NCBI RefSeq assembly: GCF_032854445.1
Contig: NC_088297.1
Span: 16,131,127-16,195,126, forward strand
Origin: Liolophura sinensis
Taxonomy: Eukaryota > Mollusca > Polyplacophora > Chitonida > Chitonidae
Length of the DNA stretch: 64,000 nucleotides
Direction of reading: 5' to 3'
In this document: one piece after another, positions 49,471 through 61,000 of the stretch
How positions within the stretch are numbered: position 1 is the stretch's first letter
Layout of the letters: the number at the start of each line of letters is the position of its first letter
Position numbers and translations under genes: made by a program
Notes under the pieces: generated by a model
Seen by the model: only the letters and a program-made list of their open reading frames with translations
Databases searched by the model: none
What the model was told of the DNA's origin: nothing

Positions 49471-49805
49471 AACAATAATTTAGGTCATCCAATATGATTT
49501 AAAGGGGTGAAATGTATTAGATTTCATTTTTAAAACTGTGTGAATGTGGATAAAATACAACAATAATTTGTGAGACTCAAATTATGAATGTATATTTGCT
49601 GGATACAAATTCATCTTTGTGGTGACTTGGCCTCAAATTGAGAACATCTTTTCTTGTAACTTGAGCTCTTGAAAATGAGTGACTGACCAAACATTTTGAC
49701 CCCAAGCAGTATGTACATGTACAGTATGGTCAGTGTTGACTATTGACAAGAGTTTGCGGGATTATATTCAAGATGATATGACCAGTGTTTACTAATGACA
49801 AAAAA

Positions 49806-50045
49806 AGGGGCTTGCGTGGCTCGGTTGGTTAGCACGCTAGCACAGCGTAATGACCCAGGAACCTATCACCAATGCAGTCACTGTGAGTTCTCCGGCCGTA
49901 TGTGGGAAGGTCTGCCCGCAGCGTGCGGATGGTCGCGAGTTTCCCCCAGGCTGTGCCTGGTTTCCTCCCACCATAATGCTTGCTGCTGTTGTATGAGTGA
50001 AATATTCGTAAATACAGCGTAAAACACCAATCAACTAAATAAATA
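49806..50045 (+). mobile_element. SINE family A with internal deletion
   Basis: Head GGGGCTTGCGTGGCTCGGTT is intact. The segment between the box-B region (GTGAGTTC) and TCCGGCCGTATG is deleted. Tail CAACTAAATAAATA. Confidence 0.9.
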
Positions 50046-50327
50046 TATGCAGCATTAATTGACTAGTGTGTACTAATGACAAGAATGGGTTAACACATAT
50101 AATCAGGACCCTAGCCAGGCAATTTCTAGATTCCCCCATTCTCACTCTTTGTCGGGCAGTAAGAGGTCAAAGGTCGACACTCATCAAGATCATGTTTGAA
50201 ATTAGCAGAATATACCTTTGTAACTTGTTACTGATCTGTTCTTAAATTTACATAAGAACATAAGTTTACATGTGGAATGATGTAGACGATGTACATCTTT
50301 ATACTAGCCTACTCACTTGTACTGAAC

Positions 50328-50680
50328 CAGCCCGAATAGCACAGTTGGTAGAGCGTCCGCTTTGAGAGCAGTAGATCCAGGATCAATCCTGGGTCGAGTC
50401 ACACCTTTTTCTTTAAAAGAGGAAGTTGTAACTTCCTAGCTTGGCGTTCAGCATGATGGGGATGGTGCAACGACTGGTTGACCCGTATCAGTATAATGGC
50501 TCGGGCGGGGCGGCTTACCTGCCTTTGGTAAGTTGTCTCAGTGATGCAGCACTAGATAAAAGAGCGGTGGAAATCTGTCCTGCAACGTGGAGGTACATTA
50601 CATACACCCTAAGGATTCCTTTGTCATCATATGACTGAAAAATTGTTGAGCACAACGTTAAACCCTAAGCACTCACTCAC
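50328..50680 (+). mobile_element. SINE family B, full length
   Basis: Head CACAGTTGGTAGAGCGTCCG, box-B region GGATCAATCCTGGGTCGAGT, tail ACGTTAAACCCTAAGCACTC. Probable target-site duplication ACTTGTAC on both sides. Confidence 0.92.
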
Positions 50681-50997
50681 TGACTTGTACACTAAGATAA
50701 TGGATCAAATTGTTTTTTAAATATCCCCGTTCATTTGTTCAAAGGACACAGATGTTGGCATGAGCTTGCTACAAAGTGATATTTATCTCTTTTTTTATAA
50801 CCATGCTCTCAGTTAAACACATGGTGTTTACAATTGCTTTTGGAGATTGATCAGTGACATATAGATGTTATCATGTGAGTCAGTAACTAAGGCCAGTATA
50901 TAGCTCCCATAAATCTAGACTTTTAGAGTAATGTAGAAAAGTACTCCATTCAAGATCTATTATATAGTCTTCATTTTGGTATTTAAGTATTTCAACA

Positions 50998-51425
50998 GTA
51001 GCTTTAATTTCTTGGTTTCCTCCCACCATAATGCTGGCCACCATCATATAATCAAATAAAATAAATAAAGTAGCTTTAATTTCTTGGTTTCCTCCCACAA
51101 TAATGCTGTCCGCTGTCATATAATAAATAGTAGCTTTAATTTCTTGGTTTCATCCCACCATAATGCTGGCTACAATCATATAATCAAATAAAATAATTAG
51201 AGTGTTTTTAATTTCTATGTTTCCACCCACCATAATGTTGGCCGCCGTCATATAATCAAAAAAAAATAAAGTAGCTTTAATTTCCTGGTTTCCTCCCACC
51301 ATAAAGCTGGCTGCTGTCATATAATTAAAGAAAATAAATAAAGTAGCTTTAATTTCTTGGTTTCCTCCCACCATAATGCTGGCTGCGATCATATAATCAA
51401 ATAAAATAAATAAAGTAGCTTTAAT
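50998..51425. repeat. 60-72-bp tandem array built from a SINE A fragment
   Basis: Six units and part of a seventh of the form GTAGCTTTAATTTCTTGGTT, TCCTCCCACCATAATGCTGG, CCGCTGTCATATAATCAAAT, AAAATAAATAA. The middle equals the SINE A 3' body but lacks the AGTGAAATATTCTTGAGTAC and CGTAAAACACCA segments. Confidence 0.93.
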
Positions 51426-51669
51426 TTATGGGGTTTTTAAGAATGATGGACTCTGACGGTCAACCCAAAATGGTCGCAGTAAGAACACAGCGATTTCTTT
51501 GGTATCGTTGTAGGTCATGTGTACCACATAAGTGTCTTTGAGCATACATCATACGCTGATATGCGTAACATAACACAGGAAAAAAATGAAAGAGTACGCA
51601 GCCTTAAACCGCTTTGTTAAACGTGCATGGGATCTGGAGTTATCAGAATTCCCCAGTAATTGAAGGTTT

Positions 51670-51805
51670 TAGGATCCTGTGGATGGTCGTGGGTTTCCCC
51701 CTTGCTCAGCCCCGTTTCCTTCCGCCATAATGTTGGCCACCGTCGTATAAGTGAAATGTTATTGAGTATGGCAGAAAACCTGTACCAATCAAATTGAATA
51801 AATAA
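51670..51805 (+). mobile_element. SINE family A 3' fragment
   Basis: From GGATCCTGTGGATGGTCGTG to CAAATTGAATAAATAAATG. It lies directly before the next copy. Confidence 0.88.
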
Positions 51806-51816
51806 ATGAATTGACC

Positions 51817-52073
51817 CTGGGGTCGCTCGGTGGCACATTGGCGATTAAGTTCCTAGCACAGCACAGTGACCCAGGACCCTCTCACTAACGTGATCGCTGT
51901 GAGTTAAAGTCTAACTTCCTTTCTGGCCGTATGTGAGAAGGTCTGCCAGCAACCTGTGGGTGGTCATGGGTTTCCCCTGGGCTCTGTCTGGTTTCCTCCT
52001 ACCATAATGCTGGCTGCCGTCATATAAGTGAAATATTCCTGAGTAGGGCGTAAAACATCAATCAAATAAATAA
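51817..52073 (+). mobile_element. SINE family A, full length, diverged head
   Basis: GGGGTCGCTCGGTGGCACAT head, GCTGTGAGTTAAAGTC box B, tail CAATCAAATAAATAA. Confidence 0.88.
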
Positions 52074-52217
52074 TGTAGGACGTCGCCTTATAAGATTTAC
52101 ATGTATCACATAGTTTTCTCTCACATTAACAAAAAAATAAAGTTTCCTTCAAGTTACAAATTAAAATTTGTATTTTTTTTTAAATTCTGATTTTCACACC
52201 TCATTTTTATTTTGTAG

Positions 52218-52322
52218 ATTACACCGAAAACACTTGAGAAGGATGTCCAGTTTGAAAACAGCAAGAAAATCTCGAACGTTCTACAAAATGTGACGATTGA
52301 ATACAACCACAGAAGAATTTGA
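52218..52322 (+). CDS. Possible last exon of an unrecognised gene
   Basis: A pyrimidine-rich acceptor (TTTTATTTTGTAG) at 52217 is followed by a 34-codon frame beginning ITPKTLEKDVQFENSK and ending EYNHRRI, then TGA. A second frame (LHRKHLRRMSSLKTARK, ending FYKM) is also open for 24 codons, so the frame is not certain. It is followed by over 1 kb of AT-rich, SINE-free sequence, as expected of a long 3' UTR. I do not recognise the product and found no upstream exons with confidence. Confidence 0.3.
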   Translation: MTPKTLEKDVQFENSKKISNVLQNVTIEYNHRRI

Positions 52323-55070
52323 ACGGGACCTTTGCTGTTGAATAGACTTCATAAAACACTATTATGATGCTATTAGTGAACATCAGGGATTTATCCTGAA
52401 GGATGTATTCAAGTGAATAAGTTACAGGTATAACTTTTACTCGTACATGAACTCTAGGCTGTCATTTGCTACTTTTACTTGTATTCAGGCTTTATGAAGT
52501 AATATTCATTACTTGTCACTTTCCTTAGTATTCAAACATTTACAACTTGTATCGTCATCATTTGTGTTCATATTAAGAGTTTAAAAAATAGATACAGGTT
52601 AATTAAGATATTAATTAAGAGTTTTAGGGTTGGCTATTATTCTTCAGTTCAAATTTTTGAGTTGTATTATGTAATCAGTTGGCGACATGTTAACTCGAAA
52701 CCTTTAGACTCTTGACTACTTTATATTTACATGTAGTTATTTATAAGAGTCTTTACAGAATAATTTAACATCTCTTTGTAATTTACTAACAACAGTTTCA
52801 TGTTGTTGTTTTTTTCAGAGATTGTCTTTACACATTCTTGAAAACAGATGTATTTGTCTTACATTTATAATTATGTGTGATACAGATGTTCATTAATTAA
52901 CCTAATTACACCTGACATTTTTCCTTGAAACTGAAATTATACCATACTCTTGTGGGCTTGCAGCGAGATTCTGTTAGTACTCTAATTGTTAACTGGACCT
53001 TCTCTCCCAAGTCACTTAGTAAACATATATTAAGTAGCATCTAAGCAAATTTCTGGTTTTCTGGGGGTTTTTTTCAGAGAATTTTCTCTTAAGTTTGAAA
53101 GTTTATCTATTTGATATTAGTGTCTTTAGCTTTGTACACACTTTACGTATTTAAGCAGGCCCAGTTTACTTCAGATTCTGGTTACCTTACTTTACAAGTG
53201 ATTTGATGAACTTTAAATCTGGTAGTGTAAAAGTTTATGAATACTGAAATTTAATTTATTTCAACTATATACCGTGTACAACTTTTTATTTCATATTTAT
53301 GTACAGTATCCATGCAATTTGTATAGTTATACAGTTGTAAATATGTAATGTATAATTCTTGGAGCGAAAAGATTTCTTTGTCACTTTGTCAAATGTAAGT
53401 TTCATTTTTTTTTCTTTTTTTTATTACCTGCCTGTATTGTGTTTTACTGTTAAATCAATAGCATCCATGTACTGATGCACATAGTGTTAAAGGTTACATT
53501 AGGACATCCAACAGTACAGCACTGTATGTGTTGCACTGTTAACTAATTGTTTATGGTAGAAATTAAGCCTTAGATAATAGACCTGATTGTGTGGGTGTTT
53601 GGAGTAGAGCTCTCTAGCCCCAGGGAGTGGTTGGTCCTTAATTGACTATACCCCCACCCCCACTCCCCCACCCCCAATCTTGCTGTACCCCTCCTAATGC
53701 ATGTACAGCCCTGTGATCCTGTGAACACTGCAGGCTTCACACTCACCATCTGGAGTCTGTTTAAACCCTGTGTGGTCCTGTTAGGACTGTCACACTGACA
53801 GACAAAAATCAATATTGAGCTAGGCTGACATATAAGCCTTTAAGCTGCCTATGTTAGACAGTACTGGGGAGACTTGGTAGCTGCATGCCTGTGTGTGCTG
53901 GGTGTGTGTGATACTGTGGCGCAACGCTGCATCATGCCGGGGAGCACGAAGACTGAGTAAAGGAGCCTCAAAGCTCCCACAGTGCCACAGAAGAATTTTG
54001 GGGTTTTGAATTTAACTCCACCTTGGTTCCAAGGCAAATTTTATGAGGAGCTTTCCACATGTGCTGCAAGTCCCACTTTTGCATGAAACCTATGAAATGA
54101 TCATTGATTAGAGCAGTTCTGTTAAACATCAAGGAGCAGATCAAACCGTGGCCGGCCATCTTGGATCATATCTTTAAGATTGCTCGTAAACACTGTCACA
54201 TGTTCAAGGGATACTGATGCCTTTTGGAACGCAACAAAGCGTCAAATCAGATCAAGTCAAGTCATCATTACTGTGGTGAATTAGCAGCTGCGCATTGTTT
54301 GTTGATTAGTATTGAACAGCTGCACTGCATCCCCAAATTGCATCACAGGCAGGCATCAGCAGCCGGAAATATTGGTCACCGTTGGATTATTCAGCCACAT
54401 TCGATCACGTCATTTGGTAGTTAATCATTGGTTGCCGTGGCAACTGCGTTTTTCCAGTTTGGACATTGATTAGTCGTGTGCTACTGTGGCCGGTGTAAGG
54501 CCAAATACATCTTACATGGTAACAGTCTGTGGAAGTGGACAGAGTGCAGTGTGCCTGGGCGTCAAAAGGCTTTGTGGCCGAAGTGCCAAATTTGTGTCGC
54601 TCATTAATATTGGTTATAAACCTTGCACTGTTGCCAAAAGAGCACTGGATATTTTCCATAATCAAGATCAATGAGCAGTCATTGATCCAAGGGTTTGTGT
54701 GTTGGTCCTCATTGATTTAATTGTGGAACAACATCATTGTTTTGATCGAGGGTCCACCAGTCTGTAGTCAGCTTCCATAGATCTGCCGCTTGGTGCCATA
54801 GATTGGAATCGGTTGCGGCGACCATATGGTCTTATTTCAACTGTGCCAAAGTCTTTGTTGTGTTGGAAAATCAACATTTTGCTGAATGCTTTTCATAGTC
54901 CATCGGATGTGTGCAAATCTGCAAGCAGTGAATTTTGAGTGTTAAGTATTTCCTGCCAAAAGTCTGTGGAAACCTATGATTGTTATGACAATGCTGGGAG
55001 TTCATGTATAACTGAAGGTCAAGGTCAGAAGAAGAGTTCAAGGCCATTGGCGTGGGTTGGATGTAAAAGA
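52323..55070. other. SINE-free stretch before SLC12A8
   Basis: No SINE A, B or C copy is present over about 2.7 kb, which is unusual here. The first part (to about 53470) is AT-rich and may be a 3' UTR. The later part (about 53570-55070) is less AT-rich and probably holds the SLC12A8 promoter and 5' UTR. I cannot place a promoter or a polyadenylation site. Confidence 0.4.
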
Positions 55071-58000
55071 ATGACCGATAGTTCAGATACGGAAAGTACA
55101 GTCCTGATGTCGGCCACAGCTAAGAAAGAGAAGAAGAAGCCGGATTGGAGTCGGTTTGGACTAAATCCGGAAAAACAGGAGGCGGGATCTTATCAGCGAG
55201 ACACTACCCCTTCTGATCATCACCTCGAAGGTGGCTACGATCAGTCAGACCCGGGAAAAGGCAATGAACTGTTCCACGAGGATGAGGTGAGAGTCTAGCA
55301 TGTCTAGCACGTAACTTATGTGGTTATTGCATAGCACACGCACTTTCGATATGATAAATAACCTAAAATTTCACCTATGACTACAGTAGTGGATAAGGCA
55401 ACAACTGGTTGACCCGTATCAGTATAAGGGCTTGAGTGGGGTGGCTTATTTGCCTTCGGTAAGTCATCTCATTGGTGCAGCATTAGATAAAGGAGTGGTG
55501 GAAATCTGTCCTGCAGCAAGGAGGCACATTACATGCACTCTAAGCATTCCTTCGTCGTCGTATGACTAAAACATTGTTTAGTACGACGTTAAACCCCGAG
55601 CACACACACACTCACTCACTCACCTGTGACTATAAGTTGGACATCAAAGAGCTCTTCTGATCTTAGACAGGTGATTGTAATGGAACATGTGATGATGTCC
55701 TGCTGGAAAACTATAAGTTTAAGCAACCAATAATTATTTTCTTTTATACATGCATCAGTGGACCTTCGTGGCTGAGTTGGTTAGCGCGCTAGCGCAGCGT
55801 AATGACCGAGGTGCCTCTCACCAATGTGGTCGCTGTGAGTTCAAGTCCATCTCGTGCTGGCTTCCTCTCCTGCCATATGTGGGAATGTCTGGCAGTAACA
55901 TGCAGATGGTCATGGGTTTCCACCTGGCTCTGCCCGGTTTCCTCCCACCATAATGCTGGCCGCCGTCGTATAAGTGAAATATTCTTGAGTACGGCGTAAA
56001 ACACCAATCAAATAAATAAATACATGTATCAGTGCCAACACTTTTGTGGATAAAATTTTATTTTCATTATGGATATTTGGGGTTTTATAAGGCTGGCCAA
56101 AATTTCAAACAATGAAATAAAAACTTGTTGCGTGAATTCACAAAACTATTATCAGTCCTGCTGATAATGGCCATAAAACAAGGTGCTGAAATATTGACTC
56201 ACAATTAATCCTTTTTCATAATTTCATGTGTTTCTGAGGAGTAAAACTCAGTTATTATGTGAAACTAATCAGTGGGACACAAAGTGTATTGAAAGAGCAA
56301 ATTTGCAAAGATATAAAACCATTGAACCTACTACTGAAGGTTATCCAAAAATTCATTGTGAAAAAAATCGACTTCCAATATATGTTGTTTTCATCTCTAG
56401 CACCTATCCCAGAAACCCTGGTGGAAGGCTAACTTCTTCATCTCGGAGCCAGTGTTATTCGGGACGTGGGACGGCGTGTTCACATCATGTATGATTACCA
56501 TCCTCAGTGTTGTTATTTTCCTCCGAATGGGTTGGATCGTGGTAGGTATATTTATTGTTCAAATAGCCCTTTTTGAATCATGTTGTCTAAAAAGACAAAA
56601 TGGTTGCACTAAATTCTATCCTGTTACCCGTAACATCATTGAGATACAACTCGATGATGAATCACTTGGAAAGAGAAGACATTGCGTGGTTTAATCCCAG
56701 TCTTGGCTGGGAAGTTCTCATCTGTCCACTTTAGACCTTGGCAAAAAGCAGTCCACAGTGGTCATTTATTTATTTGATTGATGTTTTATGCCGTACTCAA
56801 GAATATTTCATTTATACAACGGCGGCCAGCATCATGGTGGGAGGAAACAGGCCAGAGTGTAGCGGAAACCCACGACCATCCGCAGGTTGCTGGCAGACCT
56901 TCCACAGTGGTCAATGGGTTATTTACATGCATGTGTACAAGGGGTCGTCTTGGGCCTCCGTGGCTGAGCAGATTAAACATGCACACCAATGTGGTAATTG
57001 AGGGTCGTGCCCAGCTCGTGCTGGCTTCCTCTCCAGTCGTACATCTACCAGCTACCTGTGGATGATTGTGGGTTCCCCTGTACGCCACCCCCTCACCCCC
57101 ATCGTTGAAATTGGTGCAGTATTATGGAGTGGGGTATAAAACATGGATCAAATAAATAGATATTTAAATCAATAAATAAATAAAGGTAGTGCCTTGGAGA
57201 TCCTTTGCCGTACCGATCACCAATGTGCATACACCTTTTTTTCACTCTGCAGGGGAAGTTTTGTTAAGGGTGGAGGTGGGCAGAGGTTTTAAAATTTACT
57301 AAAAGTATTCAAGCTGTAAGTGGGGTTGAAGGTAATATGGCTTACATTTGATAGCCAGTCCTGTATGAAGAGGTATATATGTGTTCAGGAGCAAAGCCAG
57401 TTCTGTATGAAGAGGTATATAAGTGTTCAGGAGCAGCCAGTCCTGTATGAAGAGGTATATATGTGTTCAGGAGCAAAGCCAGTTCTGTATGAAGAGGTAT
57501 ATATGTGTTCAGGAGCAAAGCCAGTTCTGTATGAAGAGGTATATATGTGTTCAGGAGCAAAGCCAGTTCTGTATGAAGAGGTATATATGTGTTCAGGAGC
57601 AAAGCCAGTTCTGTATGAAGAGGTATATATGTGTTCAGGAGCAAAGCCAGTTCTGTATGAAGAGGTATATATGTGTTCAGGAGCAAAGCCAGTTCTGTAT
57701 GAAGAGGTATATATGTGTTCAGGAGCAAAGCCAGTCCTGTATGAAGAGGTATATATGTGTTCAGGAGCAAAGCCAGTTCTGTATGAAGAGGTATATATGT
57801 GTTCAGGAGCAAAGCCAGGCCTGTATGAAGAGGTAAATATGTGTTCAGGAGCAAAGCCAGTCCTGTATGAAGAGGTATATATGTGTTCAGGAGCAAAGCC
57901 AGTCCTGTATGAAGAGGTAAATATGTGTTCAGGAGCAAAGCCAGTCCTGTATGAAGAGGTAAATATGTGTTCAGGAGCAGAGCCAGTCCTGTATGAAGAG

Positions 58001-61000
58001 GTAAATATGTGTTCAGGAGCAAAGCCAGTCCTGTATGAAGAGGTAAATATGTGTTCAGGAGCAAAGCCAGTCCTGTATGAAGAGGTAAATATGTGTTCAG
58101 AAGCAAAGCCAGCCCTGTATGAAGAGGTATATAAGTGTTCAGGAGCAGAGCCAGTCCTGTATGAAGAGGTATATATGTGTTCAGGAGCAAAGCCAGTCCT
58201 GTATGAAGAGGTAAATATGTGTTCAGGAGCAAAGCCAGCCCTGTATGAAGAGGTATATAAGTGTTCAGGAGCAGAGCCAGTCCTGTATGAAGAGGTATAT
58301 ATGTGTTCAGGAGCAAAGCCAGTTCTGTATGAAGAGGTATATATGTGTTCAGGAGCAAAGCCAGGCCTGTATGAAGAAGTAAATATGTGTTCAGGAGCAA
58401 AGCCAGTCCTGTATGAAGAGGTATATATGTGTTCAGGAGCAAAGCCAGTCCTGTATGAAGAGGTAAATATGTGTTCAGGAGCAAAGCCAGTCCTGTATGA
58501 AGAGGTAAATATGTGTTCAGGAGCAGAGCCAGTCCTGTATGAAGAGGTAAATATGTGTTCAGGAGCAAAGCCAGTCCTGTATGAAGAGGTATATATGTGT
58601 TCAGGAGCAAAGCCAGTCCTGTATGAAGAGGTAAATATGTGTTCAGGAGCAAAGCCAGCCCTGTATGAAGAGGTATATATGTGTTCAGGAGCAGAGCCAG
58701 TCCTGTATGAAGAGGTATATATGTGTTCAGGAGCAAAGCCAGTCCTGTATGAAGAGGTATATATGTGTTCAGGAGCAAAGCCAGTCCAGCCTTAGATGCG
58801 GACCTGTCTTCTGGTATTCAAACTTACATGTATGTGATTGACACCCCAACAAAATGGCCGAGCTGCAGTTGCTGGTCAAGCCAGTTATACTTCATCCCTT
58901 TAGAACAGTTGCCCTTGACCAAAGAAAGTTTGATTGTGGCCTTACTTCAGGAAATTTCTGTGTGGTACATGTACATGGAGTTCCCATATAGTTTTCTCCC
59001 ATCATTAAAGGAGAAGAAAGTTAAGCAGGATGCCAAAAGCAGATGAAAAACTACAATTACAATAATGGTTTTCAATATTTTGCTCAATTTTTGTGCTCAT
59101 GAGAAAAGGTTATTTGAAAATTTTTCTGTATGGTGGGTATATGGGACCACTTTTTGGTATTTGTCATCATTGCAAATAGTGTTCCTAATTAGGATGTGAT
59201 GCATGTCAAATAAATTTATTTGAATGTAAAATTTTTGTTTATATCCAAACATAAGCATTTAATCTGAATTATGATAATATTTATGAATATATTAAAAATA
59301 TAAATATTTTCCAGAATTCAGGTTGAACATATTTGTGAGCTGAAGAGGCCAAATTCTGGTGCAGATGTATCTATTAAACATGTGTGGCATCCTTATGCAT
59401 AATATTATTGCATAAAGACTAAATGTATATGTAGCAAAAGGTGGTCCCAAATACTCTCCATACAAAAAGTATTTTCAAGTGTTAAGTTTTCTCTTTAAAG
59501 AAAAGTTGAAACACATATTGAAGACCCTATTTAGAAATAACTTTTCGCACTCATTCATCGGAACTTGATGTAATTTTTTGGTTTTCTCGGCCTTTAAACC
59601 TGACTGAGGTATGTGTGGGTTCAACCCTGGTCTTTGACAGATAAGCTCTATTTATTTGTTTGATTGGTGTTTTACGCCGTACTCAATAATATTTCACTTA
59701 TACGACGGCGGCCAGTATTATGGTAGGAGGAAACTGGCCAGAGCCCGGGGGAAACCCACAACCATCCGCAGGTTGCTGGAGGACCTACCCACGTATGGCC
59801 GGAGAGGAAGCCAACATGAGCTGGACCTGAACTCACAGTGACTGCATTGGTGAAATGCTCTTGGGTCATTACGCTGCTCTAGCCAAATAATTTCTAGATT
59901 ACCAGGGTCTTGTTGTTTGTGGGGGATTAGGGGTTAGTAAACAGTTGACAGTGGCAATGGGGACATATGGGACGTTTTTCATTCCTTGAAGACATCAGAC
60001 ATATAACTTTACTTCCACCAGTGTAGTGTGCAAGCCACTGTCTGCTATATCCTGTAGGTGAAGAATTCTGGAGAGTCATGATATACAGGCATGTACAAGC
60101 TCATGGGTGAAGCATTACTTATTTCAACCAAAAGACCATTACAATTGAGTAAACAAGTCAACAAACAATTCAGGTCATTGAGCTTGATTTTGATTTGTCA
60201 CTTTCCAGGGGAATGCTGGGATAGGCTACTCCATCTTGGTTGTGTTGATGAGTGTTTCTGTGGCGCTGATCGCGGCACTGAGTGCCATAGGTGTGTGTGA
60301 GAGATGTCGGATGGAGAGTGGCGGCATCTACTTCCTCTTATCTCATGTCCTCGGAGCTCGTATCGGGGGAGCGTGTGGAATTATTTACTGCTTCGCGCAG
60401 GTACTGTATTTTGCTTTTGCTTTAGCTCTCGTGAAGATTGCCATATCAGGAAAGCTGACAAAAATTTCTCTGTGACAATTTGTAGTAATTTTATTCAAAC
60501 GAACTTGCAATTTGTAACAAAATGCAAATTGACCTTCATAATTTTTACAAGTGGTTTTAATATGTAACCATGTATTTTATACATGTACATGTGTCAAAGG
60601 CTGTAGCTTTATGTATATAAAAACTTTTCATAATAAATTTTGACTGATGAGCTTGTACTTTGAAGCTCACTTGAACTTTGGTCATTAAAGATACTTGGTC
60701 AGAGTTTATTTATTTATTTGATTGGTGTTTTACGCCGTACTCGAGCATATTTCACTTATACGACAGCAGCCAGCATTACGGTGGGAGGAAACCGGGCAGA
60801 GCCTGGGGGAAACCCATGACCATCCGCAGGTTGCTGACAGACTCTCCCATGTATGGCCGGAGAGGAAGCCAGCATGAGCATGAGCTGGACTTGAACTCAC
60901 AGCCATGACATTGGTGAGTACATGGTCAAGGTGGTTAGCACACCAGTGCGGCGCAGTGACCCAAAAGCCTTTCACCATTGCGATCGCTGTGAGTTCAAGT

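Noticed and set aside
57320-58795. 491-codon plus-strand frame as a repeat-protein gene
   Set aside because: It is the 42-bp array read in one of several open frames. The minus strand is open over the same span, and it lies in an SLC12A8 intron.
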